A DNA stretch of 64,000 nucleotides from Yersinia aleksiciae. Lineage in GTDB: Bacteria > Pseudomonadota > Gammaproteobacteria > Enterobacterales > Enterobacteriaceae. The stretch lies in contig NZ_CP011975.1 of the NCBI RefSeq assembly GCF_001047675.1, forward strand, positions 3,326,073-3,390,072, given 5' to 3'. Positions 20,273-30,276 of this stretch are shown one piece after another; the stretch's first letter is position 1; every line of letters begins with the position of its first letter. Made by a program: the position numbers and the translations under genes. Under the pieces are notes generated by a model. It was given only the letters and a program-made list of their open reading frames with translations, made no database searches and was not told the DNA's origin.

Positions 20273-20299
20273 TTTTAATTTGCGTTACGAAATAATTTT
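20273..20299. promoter_or_regulatory. Putative NagC operator, nagE side
   Basis: AATTTGCGTTACGAAATAAT is a good NagC-like half-symmetric site about 130 bases upstream of nagE. Paired with the site at 20179-20202, it could form the repression loop. Confidence 0.7.
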
Positions 20300-20427
20300 T
20301 TTACACTCCATAATGAGTTATTCGTGCCGTGAGTAAATAAAAGTGTGCAATGCGTTTTTCTAAAAGGTAGTGAGTAAAAATAAATAAACTACTTAAAGGG
20401 TCCGATATCGGACGAATAGGGGGAAAG

Positions 20428-22461
20428 GTGAATATTCTTAGTTACTTGCAAAAAGTGGGTCGGGCTTTGATGGTCCCTGTGGCCACACTGCCTGCTGCCG
20501 CGATATTGATGGGTGTTGGTTATTGGATCGACCCCGTTAGCTGGGGTGGTGATAATGCGCTAGCGGCGTTATTTATCAAATCCGGTGCCGCGATTATCGA
20601 CAACATGTCCGTGCTGTTCGCCATTGGTGTGGCTTACGGTATGTCAAAAGACAAAGACGGTGCTGCTGCACTGACCGGCTTTGTGGGCTTCTTGGTATTA
20701 ACCACGCTGTGTTCGCCTGCTGCGGTTTCGATGATTCAGAAGATTCCGATTGATCAGGTCCCAGCCGCCTTCGGCAAAATCAACAACCAGTTTGTGGGTA
20801 TCCTGGTGGGTATCATCTCCGCTGAGTTGTACAACCGCTTTAGCGGCGTTGAATTGCCAAAAGCACTCTCCTTCTTCAGTGGTCGCCGTCTGGTTCCGAT
20901 TCTGACGTCTTTCCTGATGATCGTTGTCGCTTTCATCCTGATGTACATTTGGCCATTGATTTATAACGCATTAGTGACCTTCGGCGAATACATCAAGGAT
21001 ATGGGTTCTGTTGGCGCGGGTATTTATGCCTTCTTCAACCGTTTACTGATCCCAGTCGGCCTGCATCACGCCTTGAACTCCGTGTTCTGGTTTGACGTGG
21101 CCGGTATTAACGATATTCCTAACTTCCTGGGTGGCCAACAGTCTATCGACTCTGGTAAAGCCATTGTGGGTATTACTGGCCGTTATCAGGCAGGTTTCTT
21201 CCCAATCATGATGTTCGGTTTACCGGGTGCGGCATTGGCGATTTATCACTGCGCACGTCCGGAAAATAGAGCGAAAGTGGCAGGTATCATGTTGGCGGGT
21301 GCGTTTGCAGCCTTCTTCACCGGTATCACTGAACCGCTTGAGTTCTCCTTCATGTTCGTCGCACCAGTGCTGTACTTCATCCACGCCGTGCTGACCGGTA
21401 TTTCCGTGTTCATCGCTGCGAGCATGCATTGGATCGCGGGCTTTGGTTTCAGTGCGGGTCTGGTGGATATGGTGCTCTCATCCCGTAACCCGCTGGCAAC
21501 ACACTGGTACATGTTGATCCCACAAGGTTTGGTGTTCTTCGCCATTTACTACGTGGTGTTCCGTTTCACTATCCAGAAATTCAACTTGCTGACGCCTGGC
21601 CGTGAACTGGCGGTTGAGGGCAGCGAAGAAGATGGCTACGACGTGAACGTGAATAACGCGCCAGCTGTCAACGAAAGTGAAATCAATGGCTTGGCTCGTC
21701 GTTACATCGGTGCTATCGGTGGTTCAGATAACCTGACTGGCATCGACGCCTGTATTACTCGTCTGCGTTTGAACGTGAAAGACTCTGCATTGGTTAATGA
21801 CAATGTGGCGAAGCGTTTAGGGGCGTCGGGCGTGATTCGCCTGAATAAACAAAGTGTGCAAGTGATTGTCGGTACGCGTGCAGAACTGATTGCTTCGGCA
21901 ATGCGTGCTGTGTTGGCGGGTGGCCCAGTTCCAGCGGCAAGCAGCACTGCTACCCCTGCTGCGGCTCAGCCTCAGGCCGTGATTAACAGCACAAAAACAG
22001 CTTCATTAGTCTTGGTTTCACCCATTACCGGTGATGTTGTGGCTCTGGAGCAGGTTCCTGATGAAGCCTTTGCCAGCAAAGCGGTGGGTGAGGGTGTCGC
22101 CATCCGTCCTACCGATAAAATGGTGGTTTCTCCAGCGAACGGCACTATCGTTAAAATCTTCAATACTGACCATGCATTCTGTCTGGAAACTGAAACCGGC
22201 GCTGAAATTGTGGTTCATATCGGGATTGATACGGTGAAACTAAATGGTCAGGGCTTTACCCGCTTGGTTGAAGAGGGTGCCACTGTGGTTGCCGGTCAGC
22301 CAGTGCTGGAGCTGGATCTGGCTTACCTGAATGCCAATGCGCGCTCAATGATTAGCCCAGTTGTGGTTAGTAATATTGATGATTACGCCGGTATCTCGCT
22401 TCTGGCGGGTGACACTGTGGTCGCGGGTCAAAGCCAATTGTTTGAGATTCGTGGTAAATAA
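20428..22461 (+). CDS. nagE: PTS N-acetylglucosamine transporter IICBA (NagE)
   Basis: This 677-residue phosphotransferase permease imports and phosphorylates GlcNAc. It has an N-terminal membrane EIIC domain (about residues 1-385), EIIB with the phosphorylated cysteine in GIDACITRLRLNV (near 445) and EIIA with the phospho-histidine in VVHIGIDTV (near 595). A proline/alanine-rich linker precedes EIIA. The start is GTG at 20428, with GGAAAGG just upstream. It is divergent from nagBACD and controlled by the shared NagC and CRP sites. Confidence 0.97.
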   Translation: MNILSYLQKVGRALMVPVATLPAAAILMGVGYWIDPVSWGGDNALAALFIKSGAAIIDNMSVLFAIGVAYGMSKDKDGAAALTGFVGFLVLTTLCSPAAVSMIQKIPIDQVPAAFGKINNQFVGILVGIISAELYNRFSGVELPKALSFFSGRRLVPILTSFLMIVVAFILMYIWPLIYNALVTFGEYIKDMGSVGAGIYAFFNRLLIPVGLHHALNSVFWFDVAGINDIPNFLGGQQSIDSGKAIVGITGRYQAGFFPIMMFGLPGAALAIYHCARPENRAKVAGIMLAGAFAAFFTGITEPLEFSFMFVAPVLYFIHAVLTGISVFIAASMHWIAGFGFSAGLVDMVLSSRNPLATHWYMLIPQGLVFFAIYYVVFRFTIQKFNLLTPGRELAVEGSEEDGYDVNVNNAPAVNESEINGLARRYIGAIGGSDNLTGIDACITRLRLNVKDSALVNDNVAKRLGASGVIRLNKQSVQVIVGTRAELIASAMRAVLAGGPVPAASSTATPAAAQPQAVINSTKTASLVLVSPITGDVVALEQVPDEAFASKAVGEGVAIRPTDKMVVSPANGTIVKIFNTDHAFCLETETGAEIVVHIGIDTVKLNGQGFTRLVEEGATVVAGQPVLELDLAYLNANARSMISPVVVSNIDDYAGISLLAGDTVVAGQSQLFEIRGK

Positions 22462-22518
22462 TCAGTTCAGATAGGTGCGGAACGCCTAAGCACCTGAGCT
22501 GAATTTTCACCAAAGCAG

Positions 22519-22549
22519 CGGGAAGAGAGCAATCTCTTCCCGTTTTTTT
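22519..22549 (+). terminator. Intrinsic terminator after nagE
   Basis: A perfect 10-bp stem, CGGGAAGAGA-GCAA-TCTCTTCCCG, is followed by seven T, 58 bases after the nagE stop. Confidence 0.93.
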
Positions 22550-22642
22550 GTTTTGTTTACTGTAACAAACGGTTGTTTCCGGGCCGGGCTTGTTGGATTA
22601 TATGCGGTTATATTTGTTGCGTTTGCATTGAGGAATAGAACA

Positions 22643-24310
22643 ATGAGTGAGGCAGAAGCCCGCCCAAGTAATTTTATCCGTCAGATCATTGACGAAGATT
22701 TAGCCAGCGGCAAACACACGTCGGTTCATACCCGCTTTCCGCCGGAGCCAAATGGCTACCTGCATATTGGCCATGCGAAATCCATTTGCCTGAATTTTGG
22801 CATCGCACAAGATTATAACGGCCAATGCAATCTGCGTTTTGACGACACCAACCCGGTGAAAGAAGACGTTGAGTTCGTTGAGTCCATTAAGCATGACGTA
22901 GAGTGGCTAGGCTTCAGTTGGAGCGGTGATGTACGTTACTCCTCCGACTATTTTGATCAACTGTACCAGTACGCGATAGAGCTGATTAACAAGGGCCTGG
23001 CGTATGTGGATGAGTTAACGGCTGAGCAGATGCGCGAATATCGCGGCACACTGACTGCACCGGGTAAAAACAGCCCGTATCGCGACCGCAGTGTAGAAGA
23101 GAACTTGGCGCTGTTTGAAAAAATGCGTGCCGGGGGCTTTGCTGAAGGCACCGCGTGCTTGCGTGCCAAAATCGACATGGCATCACCTTTTATTGTGATG
23201 CGTGATCCGGTGCTGTACCGCATTAAGTTTGCTGAACATCATCAGTCTGGTAACAAGTGGTGCATCTACCCGATGTATGACTTTACCCATTGCATTTCTG
23301 ATGCGATTGAAGGGATCACCCATTCACTCTGTACGCTGGAGTTCCAGGACAACCGTCGCTTGTATGATTGGGTGCTGGATAATATCTCCATTGAATGTCA
23401 TCCGCGCCAATATGAGTTCTCCCGCCTGAATCTCGAATACGCCATTATGTCTAAGCGCAAGCTGAACCAACTGGTGACTGAGAAGGTCGTGGAAGGCTGG
23501 GATGATCCGCGTATGCCAACTATCTCTGGCTTGCGTCGCCGTGGCTACACTGCCGCCTCTATCCGTGAATTCTGCCGCCGTATTGGCGTGACCAAGCAGG
23601 ATAACAACGTTGAAATGATGTCACTGGAGTCATGTATCCGTGATGATCTGAACGAAAATGCCCCACGGGCCATGGCTGTTCTTGATCCGATCAAGGTGAT
23701 TATCGAAAACCGCGCGGCTGGTGAAGAGTGGTTGACGATGCCAAATCATCCGAACAATCCGGAGATGGGCACCCGTCAGGTTCCATTTGATAGCGAAATT
23801 TACATCGATCGCGCTGACTTCCGTGAAGAAGCGAATAAGCAATACAAGCGTTTGGTATTGGGCAAAGAAGTGCGCCTGCGCAATGCTTATGTGATTAAAG
23901 CTGAACGTGTCGAGAAGGATGCTGAAGGTAATGTTACGACGCTTTATTGCAGCTATGACGCCGAAACATTAAACAAAGATCCCGCTGATGGCCGTAAAGT
24001 GAAAGGCGTTATTCACTGGGTTTCGGTGAAGCATGCTTTGCCTGCGGAAATTCGTTTATACGATCGTTTGTTTAGTGTACCAAACCCAGCGGCAGCAGAA
24101 GATTTCCTGTCGACGATTAACCCAGAGTCTCTGGTTATCCGTCAGGGCTTCGTTGAGCCGAGCTTGGTTGATGCTGTGCCAGATAGAACCTATCAGTTTG
24201 AACGTGAAGGTTATTTCTGTGCTGATAGCCGCTATTCTCGCCCTGATGCGTTGGTCTTTAACCGCACAGTTGGCTTGCGTGATACCTGGGCTGCAAAAGC
24301 GACAAACTAA
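22643..24310 (+). CDS. glnS: Glutaminyl-tRNA synthetase GlnS
   Basis: A class I aminoacyl-tRNA synthetase charging tRNA-Gln. The HIGH motif is in [10 protein letters not shown] near residue 42, and the KMSKS equivalent is IMSKRKL near 270. The open frame reaches back to 22553, but that extension starts inside the nagE terminator region. The ATG at 22643 ([11 protein letters not shown]), preceded by GAGGAAT, gives 555 residues, as in E. coli. The substrate tRNA-Gln genes lie 9 kb away in the same window. Confidence 0.97.
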   Translation: MSEAEARPSNFIRQIIDEDLASGKHTSVHTRFPPEPNGYLHIGHAKSICLNFGIAQDYNGQCNLRFDDTNPVKEDVEFVESIKHDVEWLGFSWSGDVRYSSDYFDQLYQYAIELINKGLAYVDELTAEQMREYRGTLTAPGKNSPYRDRSVEENLALFEKMRAGGFAEGTACLRAKIDMASPFIVMRDPVLYRIKFAEHHQSGNKWCIYPMYDFTHCISDAIEGITHSLCTLEFQDNRRLYDWVLDNISIECHPRQYEFSRLNLEYAIMSKRKLNQLVTEKVVEGWDDPRMPTISGLRRRGYTAASIREFCRRIGVTKQDNNVEMMSLESCIRDDLNENAPRAMAVLDPIKVIIENRAAGEEWLTMPNHPNNPEMGTRQVPFDSEIYIDRADFREEANKQYKRLVLGKEVRLRNAYVIKAERVEKDAEGNVTTLYCSYDAETLNKDPADGRKVKGVIHWVSVKHALPAEIRLYDRLFSVPNPAAAEDFLSTINPESLVIRQGFVEPSLVDAVPDRTYQFEREGYFCADSRYSRPDALVFNRTVGLRDTWAAKATN

Positions 24311-24337
24311 GCTTTAGCACTCAGATTTAACTTAATT

Positions 24338-24363
24338 GGCGTGGCTGAGTCCACGCCTTTTTT
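24338..24363 (+). terminator. Intrinsic terminator after glnS
   Basis: GGCGTGG-CTGAGT-CCACGCC with a run of six T, 27 bases after the glnS stop. The stretch from here to chiP has no protein gene. It holds the long chiP leader with a NagC operator and an sRNA pairing site. Confidence 0.93.
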
Positions 24364-24730
24364 CTGCCTATAAATGCACTTTGTTTTATTTGTTAAACAT
24401 TAACTTCCGTCCCTTCAATGATCTCCTTTCTGCTTTTTCTTTTGGTCAATATCGACCTATTACCTTTTATTCGTACGACGACACGGCTATCTGTAAGTCT
24501 TTCTTAAATATTCGCTTTACGAATTAACTGAGTGAGTATCACCATTCCCCTCGGGAATATTCCACGTTTTATTGTATTTGCTGAAACCATTCAAGATGTC
24601 AATGAGAGACTATTTTTGAGTTCACAGATAGTCTTATGCATTGTTTTTAAAGCTTTTGTGAGCTCTGTAATATTTTTTCACAGTTATGTGCTCATTGTCA
24701 TACTTTGAATAATTATCGACTTTTTTAATT

Positions 24731-24754
24731 GATAATTCGCGTCGCGAAAAATAG
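24731..24754. promoter_or_regulatory. Putative NagC operator upstream of chiP
   Basis: AATTCGCGTCGCGAAAAAT (24734-24752) fits the NagC operator pattern with a strong palindromic CGCG centre. It lies about 200 bases before chiP, so GlcNAc-6-P availability should control chitooligosaccharide uptake. NagC repression of chiP is established in E. coli. Confidence 0.7.
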
Positions 24755-24921
24755 TCTGTATTCCAGCAGCAATCTTCAGAGCGTTTATCGAAAGAGGCGT
24801 TTTTTAAAATGAGTAACAGCTGGTGGAGATTTTCCCCAGCCAAATTTTACCCACTTAAGGGTGTTTTTGAGGCTGAACCTGTGAGCAGTGGTGAACGCAG
24901 GCAAGGCACTTTAAATGTGAT

Positions 24922-24936
24922 GTCAAAGAGGAATTT
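24922..24936 (+). promoter_or_regulatory. ChiX sRNA pairing site over the chiP ribosome-binding site
   Basis: GTCAAAGAGGAATTT covers the chiP Shine-Dalgarno (AGAGGA) and ends six bases before the ATG. It is fully complementary to the AAATTCCTCTTTGAC segment of E. coli ChiX as I remember it. ChiX silences chiP translation there, so the same control is expected here. chiX itself is not in the window. Confidence 0.75.
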
Positions 24937-24942
24937 TTTCTT

Positions 24943-26346
24943 ATGGTTACGCACGATGCTAAACGTAAAACGTTAGTGCTCGCCGTCGCGGGTGCATTGT
25001 TAGGAACGGGGTTTATGGCAACCCCAGAGGCCAAGGCTGAAGGCTTTGTTGATGATTCGTCACTGACCGGCGGTATTTATTATTGGCAGCGTCAGCGTGA
25101 CCGTAAGGATTTAACGCCGGGCAGCGCAGAGTACGGCAAATATGTCGCGAACCTGCATCACTCCACCTTTAACGCCAATCTGGACTTCTCATCTGGCTAC
25201 GCGGCAGACATGTTTGGTATCGACTTAGCTGCTTTCGGCGCAGTTGAAATGACCAACAGCGGCCCGGCAGCACCAAACGAAATTGGTTTCAGTGATGCGA
25301 AAACGCGCTGGGATGAAAAATGGACTGGCGATAAGAGCGGCGTCAGCGTCTACAAAGCGGCAGCCAAATTCAAATTTGGTGATTTCTGGGCGCGTGGCGG
25401 TTATATCCAACCCACAGGCCAGACGTTATTAGCGCCACACTGGAGCTTCATGCCAGGGACTTATCGCGGTGCTGAAGGCGGCGCGAAATTCGATTTTGAT
25501 ACGGCGGGTGCATTGTCCATGTCTTATATGTGGACTGATGAATACAAAGCGCCGTGGTATCAGAATATGTACAACTTCCGTCAGGCCGATGGTTTGACCG
25601 GCGTGAGCTACTTGCACTCAATCGGTGCCAAATACGACTTCAAAAACAAATTAGTGATGGAAGCCGCATTCGGCCAAGCCAAAGACTACATGGATCAGTA
25701 TTTTGCCAAAGCGTCTTACGCCTTCCCGGTTGCGGGCAATGATCTGCGTACCTCCTACCAATTCTACGGCGCGAAAGACAAAGTTGATGGCGGTGCCAGC
25801 AATGTGAATGACGTCTATGACGGTTTAGCTTGGTTGCAAGCATTGACTCTGGGTTACACCACAGGGCCATTTGACCTGCGTTTGGAAGGGACTTGGGCCA
25901 AAGCTGAGGGTAACCAAGGTTACTTCCTGCAACGTATGACCCCAGGTTATGCGACCTCCAACGGCCGCTTGGACGTTTGGTGGGATTCTCGCTCTGACTT
26001 CAACGCCAACGGCGAAAAAGCGCTGTTTGGTGGTGTGATGTATGACCTGAAAAACTGGAACTTAGCCGGCTGGTCAGTGGGGACTTCCTATGCGTATGGA
26101 TGGGATGCAAAACCAAGTTCTAACCCAATCTATGACCAAAATACACGCCTGAAAGAGTCTGCATGGAACTTTGACGTGCTCTACACCCTGCAAGAGGGCC
26201 GGGCGAAAGGCACCTTATTCAAACTGCATTACACCATGTACGACAACCATACCAATATCCCAAGCTATGGCGGTGGTTTCGGCAACGTATTCCAGGATGA
26301 GAAAGACGTTAAATTCATCGTAATTGCACCATTTACCATCTTCTGA
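24943..26346 (+). CDS. chiP: Chitoporin ChiP, OprD-family outer membrane channel
   Basis: An outer-membrane porin for chitooligosaccharides, 467 residues. It has a signal peptide ([20 protein letters not shown], cleavage near EAKAE), an N-terminal segment with [14 protein letters not shown] typical of the OprD group, and many alternating aromatic beta strands. It ends in phenylalanine (FTIF), as outer-membrane barrels do. It is followed by the chiQ lipoprotein and a chitobiase, so it takes up the substrate those genes process. Confidence 0.94.
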   Translation: MVTHDAKRKTLVLAVAGALLGTGFMATPEAKAEGFVDDSSLTGGIYYWQRQRDRKDLTPGSAEYGKYVANLHHSTFNANLDFSSGYAADMFGIDLAAFGAVEMTNSGPAAPNEIGFSDAKTRWDEKWTGDKSGVSVYKAAAKFKFGDFWARGGYIQPTGQTLLAPHWSFMPGTYRGAEGGAKFDFDTAGALSMSYMWTDEYKAPWYQNMYNFRQADGLTGVSYLHSIGAKYDFKNKLVMEAAFGQAKDYMDQYFAKASYAFPVAGNDLRTSYQFYGAKDKVDGGASNVNDVYDGLAWLQALTLGYTTGPFDLRLEGTWAKAEGNQGYFLQRMTPGYATSNGRLDVWWDSRSDFNANGEKALFGGVMYDLKNWNLAGWSVGTSYAYGWDAKPSSNPIYDQNTRLKESAWNFDVLYTLQEGRAKGTLFKLHYTMYDNHTNIPSYGGGFGNVFQDEKDVKFIVIAPFTIF

Positions 26347-26392
26347 TTGCCATCCCCGGTAACCACTCCGGGGTCATAATGGAGCACCTACC

Positions 26393-26719
26393 ATGAAGAA
26401 AATGCTTTTTATTATTGCCGCCGTATTGGGGCTGAGTGCCTGTGCACCACAAGCCCCTGTTCAGCCGGAAGACACTAAGCTGAAGCAAGCTTATAGCGCT
26501 TGTATCAATGCCAGTGAAGGCTCGCCGGAGCGATTGATCCCCTGCAAAGCGGTGTTGAATGTCTTGAAGCAAGAGAAAGCGCATCAAGCTTTTACTGAGA
26601 AAGAGACTGTTCGGGTATTGGATTATCAACGCTGTATTGACGCGGCGCATACCGGTAATGGTCAGGCTTATGACGCGCAGTGCGGAAAGCTGTGGCAAGA
26701 AATTCGCGCCAATAACTAA
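26393..26719 (+). CDS. chiQ: ChiQ (YbfN) lipoprotein
   Basis: A small lipoprotein of 108 residues. A short signal peptide ends in a lipobox LSAC at residues 14-17, so it is lipidated at the cysteine. The mature part contains four cysteines spaced for possible disulfides. It always accompanies chiP in enterobacteria, but its function is not known. It lies 46 bases after chiP in the same operon. Confidence 0.9.
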   Translation: MKKMLFIIAAVLGLSACAPQAPVQPEDTKLKQAYSACINASEGSPERLIPCKAVLNVLKQEKAHQAFTEKETVRVLDYQRCIDAAHTGNGQAYDAQCGKLWQEIRANN

Positions 26720-26755
26720 GCTGAAAGCCATTCTGATAGTAGCAATTAAGCTAAC

Positions 26756-26807
26756 AATAATTCAGCCAGCAGCAATACTTCCAGTATTGACTCTGGCTGC
26801 AATTATT
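26756..26807 (+). repeat. Long stem-loop between chiQ and the chitobiase gene
   Basis: AATAATTCAGCCAG pairs with CTGGCTGCAATTATT (one bulge), and inside it CAATACT-TCC-AGTATTG forms a perfect 7-bp hairpin. The whole element covers most of the intercistronic space. There is no T-tract, so it more likely stabilises the chiPQ mRNA end or tunes chitobiase expression than terminates. Confidence 0.8.
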
Positions 26808-26827
26808 AATTACGGATGAGGTTAGTG

Positions 26828-29503
26828 ATGAACAAATTCAAATTAAATACGTTAGCGGCAATAACCGCGACCTTTGGCCTGATGGGGGCCGCGAATGCGG
26901 ACACCACTAATCAACAGATTGTTGACCAGCTCAGTACCTTGAAAGTTAACTATAAAGTGTTGGATAACCGTGCTGGTGAGCATGGTGTGGATTGCGCCAA
27001 GTTGGGGGCTGACTGGGCATCTTGCAACCAAGTCATGATGACTTTGACCAACACGGGGGATGAGATCAAAGGCCAGGATTGGGCCATTTATTTCCACAGC
27101 ATTCGCCAAATTTTGACGGTAGATAACGACCAGTTCAAAATCACACACCTGACCGGTGACCTGCATAAAATTGAACCTACGGCTAAATTCACTGGGTTCC
27201 CTGCCAATCAGGCGGTTGAAATCCCGATAACGGGTGAATATTGGCAACTATTTGCTACTGACTTTATGCCGCGCTGGTATGCCACTTCCGGCGATGCACA
27301 ACCCAAAGTGCTGAAAAGCACCGACACTGAGGATATCAACGAATATCTCACCCAATTCACGGGTGATCAGTGGAAACGCACCAAAGACGACAATAACGTA
27401 TTGATGACGCCGGAATCGCGTTTCACCAAAAACGAAGCGGTGAAAACGTTAACGGCGGCGAACCTACGTGGGCAGATTATTCCAACGCCAATGGAAGTCA
27501 AAATCCACCCGCAAGATGTGAATTTGAGCCAAGGTGTGGCACTGGATCTGAGCGCCTTACCTCAACCGGCTGCCGAGGTGGTACAGCAGCGTTTCGAATT
27601 ACTCGGCTTGAAACTGAACTCTGCGGGTTTCCCGATAAAAACAGCGATTCAACCCACTGTATTTAAAAGTGATTTAGCGGTTTCCGGCGCATATGAGTTG
27701 AAAGTTGGCGAGAAGGGCGCACAGGTCATTGGCTTTGATCCCACCGGTGTGTTCTATGGCTTGCAATCTATCCTCTCTTTAGTGCCAGCTGACGGCAGCC
27801 AAAAAATTGCCACACTGGACGCAAAAGATGCGCCGCGCTTTGAATACCGTGGTGTGTTCCTTGATGTCGGTCGTAACTTTAAGACCAAAGACGCGGTACT
27901 GCGCTTACTGGATCAGATGGCCGCTTACAAGCTGAACAAATTCCACTTCCATCTAAGTGACGATGAAGGCTGGCGTATTGAGATCCCCGGCTTGCCAGAG
28001 TTAACCGAGGTGGGCAGCAAACGTTGCCACGATTTGACTGAAAACAGCTGCTTGTTGCCGCAACTGGGGTCTGGCCCGGATAGCAGTAATCTGGGGAGCG
28101 GCCATTTCACCCGCGATGATTACATCGAGATCTTGAAATACGCTAAAGCGCGCCAGATTGATGTCATTCCTGAAATCGACATGCCAGCTCATGCCCGTGC
28201 AGCGGTGGTTTCCATGGAGGCACGCTACAACAATCTGATGAAGCAGGGGAAAGAGAAAGAGGCCAATGAATTCCGCCTGCTTGACCCTACAGATGACTCC
28301 AACACCACGTCGGTGCAGTTCTATGAGCGTAAAAGTTACCTGAACCCATGTCTGGATTCCTCTAAGCGTTTTGTCGATAAAGTGATCGGTGAAATGGCTC
28401 AGATGCACAAAGAGGCGGGTATGCCACTGACCACTTGGCACTTTGGTGGTGATGAAGCAAAAAATATCCGTCTGGGTGCCGGTTTCCAAGACAAAAACGG
28501 CCCAATTGAGCCGGGTAAAGGCATCATTGATAAGAGTGTTGAAGATAAGCCATGGGCCAAGTCGCAGGTCTGTCAGGACATGGTCAAGCAAGGCAAAGTT
28601 CAGGATGTGGAGCATCTTTCCAGTTACTTCGCCATTGAAGTGAGCAAGTTGGTTAATGCCCATGGCATTGAGAAAATGCAAGCCTGGCAGGATGGCTTGA
28701 AAGATGCCAAAGACGCGAAGGACTTTGCGACCAAACGTGTTGGCGTTAACTTCTGGGATACTCTGTTCTGGGGCGGTGCCGATTCAATCAATGATTGGGC
28801 CAATAAAGGTTACGAAGTGGTGGCGTCCAACCCGGATTACGTCTACTTCGACATGCCTTATGAAGTTAACCCTAACGAACGTGGCTACTACTGGGCAACC
28901 CGCTTTAACGACGAGGCTAAAGTGTTCAGCTTCGCTCCAGATAACATGCCGCAAAACGCCGAAACTTCTGTTGATCGCGACGGTAATCACTTCAGTGCGA
29001 AGAGTGATAAGCCATGGCCTGGTGTGCACGGTATTTCTGGCCAGTCATGGAATGAAACTGTCCGCACCGATGAGCAGATGGAATACATGATCTTCCCACG
29101 GGTATTACCGCTGGCGGAACGCGCCTGGCACCGTGCGTCATGGGAGCAAGATTATAAAGCGGGCCGTGAGTACAAAGGTGGTGAGACACATAGGGTTGAT
29201 ACCAAGGCGTTGGACAGCGATTGGCAGCGTTTTGCCAACATTCTGGGCCAACGTGAACTGGCGAAACTGGATAAAGCAGGCATTGCTTACCGCCTACCCG
29301 TCCCTGGAGCACGTGTGGTCGCGGGTCAATTGGAGGCCAATATCTCCTTACCGGGCCTGATTATCCAGTATTCCACTGATGGTGGTAAGCAATGGCTGCA
29401 GTATGATGCCAAAGTGCAACCCAAAGTCAGTGGTGATGTGATGATCCGCTCAACCAGCCCGGATGGTAAACGTCATAGCCGGGCCGAGCCAGTTAAAGTC
29501 TGA
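26828..29503 (+). CDS. Chitobiase / beta-N-acetylhexosaminidase, GH20
   Basis: A family 20 glycosidase of about 891 residues that hydrolyses chitobiose and chitooligosaccharides to GlcNAc, probably in the periplasm or at the outer membrane. A signal peptide ends near ANADT. An N-terminal carbohydrate-binding domain precedes the barrel, and the catalytic Asp-Glu pair is in HFGGDEAKN near residue 540. A C-terminal immunoglobulin-like domain is likely. The frame opens at 26816, but ATG 26828 with GGATGAGG upstream is the better start. Size and layout resemble Serratia chitobiase. E. coli lacks it here, so it extends the chiPQ operon. Confidence 0.93.
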   Translation: MNKFKLNTLAAITATFGLMGAANADTTNQQIVDQLSTLKVNYKVLDNRAGEHGVDCAKLGADWASCNQVMMTLTNTGDEIKGQDWAIYFHSIRQILTVDNDQFKITHLTGDLHKIEPTAKFTGFPANQAVEIPITGEYWQLFATDFMPRWYATSGDAQPKVLKSTDTEDINEYLTQFTGDQWKRTKDDNNVLMTPESRFTKNEAVKTLTAANLRGQIIPTPMEVKIHPQDVNLSQGVALDLSALPQPAAEVVQQRFELLGLKLNSAGFPIKTAIQPTVFKSDLAVSGAYELKVGEKGAQVIGFDPTGVFYGLQSILSLVPADGSQKIATLDAKDAPRFEYRGVFLDVGRNFKTKDAVLRLLDQMAAYKLNKFHFHLSDDEGWRIEIPGLPELTEVGSKRCHDLTENSCLLPQLGSGPDSSNLGSGHFTRDDYIEILKYAKARQIDVIPEIDMPAHARAAVVSMEARYNNLMKQGKEKEANEFRLLDPTDDSNTTSVQFYERKSYLNPCLDSSKRFVDKVIGEMAQMHKEAGMPLTTWHFGGDEAKNIRLGAGFQDKNGPIEPGKGIIDKSVEDKPWAKSQVCQDMVKQGKVQDVEHLSSYFAIEVSKLVNAHGIEKMQAWQDGLKDAKDAKDFATKRVGVNFWDTLFWGGADSINDWANKGYEVVASNPDYVYFDMPYEVNPNERGYYWATRFNDEAKVFSFAPDNMPQNAETSVDRDGNHFSAKSDKPWPGVHGISGQSWNETVRTDEQMEYMIFPRVLPLAERAWHRASWEQDYKAGREYKGGETHRVDTKALDSDWQRFANILGQRELAKLDKAGIAYRLPVPGARVVAGQLEANISLPGLIIQYSTDGGKQWLQYDAKVQPKVSGDVMIRSTSPDGKRHSRAEPVKV

Positions 29504-29595
29504 TGATGGGTTTCAAAACGCTGTGTCTGATGTTATCTGCTGTTGTCTTTATTTTTGCGATCAACAAAATCAAGTGAAGTTGAGTTGATGGTTTT

Positions 29596-29622
29596 CCCCC
29601 GGCTTGCCGGGGTTTTTTTTGC
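29596..29622 (+). terminator. Intrinsic terminator after the chitobiase gene
   Basis: CCCCGGCTTGCCGGGG followed by eight T. It closes the chiP-chiQ-chitobiase operon about 95 bases after its last stop. The following 220 bases up to 29848 are increasingly AT-rich and should hold the promoter of the next pair; no gene is visible there. Confidence 0.93.
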
Positions 29623-29847
29623 CTCAAATTTACGCAGGCAGTCAATATCTGAGTGGGGGAACCCGTCTGTATATTACCAAGAAGAGAGGCGTTACAGGAT
29701 ATTAATAAGAATGACCAGCTGCTCCCGACTAAGTTTAGCGCGGATTACAGCACGAAAAAGGTGGCTACTTATCAGTATTTCACCCTATTTTTGTAGGGGA
29801 AATAGGGTCTAAACTCTATTTTTATTAAAAAATATCAGAGCATAGAT

Positions 29848-30258
29848 ATGGACGCGAATAATCTAATTTTACAAGAGTTTGGTCAAATATTAGGCTTACC
29901 ACTATCTTTTGATAAAAACTCTCAATGCATCTTAATCATTGAAAGAAAAATAATTATATCTATACGCGCTAATGAAGAACGTTGGATATTTCATTATCTG
30001 CTAACTAAAAACACTCAGAGTCTTAATAATGACGTATTCCCACTTTGCTTAAAACTAAATGTTATTCTAGCAGAGCGTGGTTCTGGTTCCATTGCCTATC
30101 TTCCTGATGCAAGGCAGTTTATATATGTTATCTCCACACAAATCCCAGGTTCAGGAGGGGAGATAGAACATCTACTTGAAAAAATAATATCAACTGGCGA
30201 GTACATTATCGCAGAGTTAAAAAAACACTTCCCTTTCCTCGAGTATTTAAGTAGTTAA
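29848..30258 (+). CDS. CesT-like type III secretion chaperone (putative)
   Basis: A small acidic protein of 136 residues. The N-terminal segment EFGQILGLPLSFDKN, the hydrophobic strand pair CILIIERKIIISIRA and the C-terminal helix with LLEKIISTGEYIIAELKKHF follow the CesT/SycE-family pattern. Members of this family are dimeric cytosolic chaperones that bind the N-terminus of a type III effector and are usually encoded just upstream of it. The large gene nine bases downstream is therefore the expected client. The DNA is clearly more AT-rich than the flanking chitobiase and fur genes. Function is inferred from pattern and context. Confidence 0.65.
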   Translation: MDANNLILQEFGQILGLPLSFDKNSQCILIIERKIIISIRANEERWIFHYLLTKNTQSLNNDVFPLCLKLNVILAERGSGSIAYLPDARQFIYVISTQIPGSGGEIEHLLEKIISTGEYIIAELKKHFPFLEYLSS

Positions 30259-30276
30259 ATTTAGAGGGTGAAAGCA

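Noticed and set aside
24634..24843. A 69-residue minus-strand frame in the glnS-chiP spacer
   Set aside because: It crosses the NagC operator and chiP leader, has no ribosome-binding site and resembles nothing known.
29543..29812. An 89-residue plus-strand frame after the chitobiase
   Set aside because: It spans the intrinsic terminator and has no coding character.
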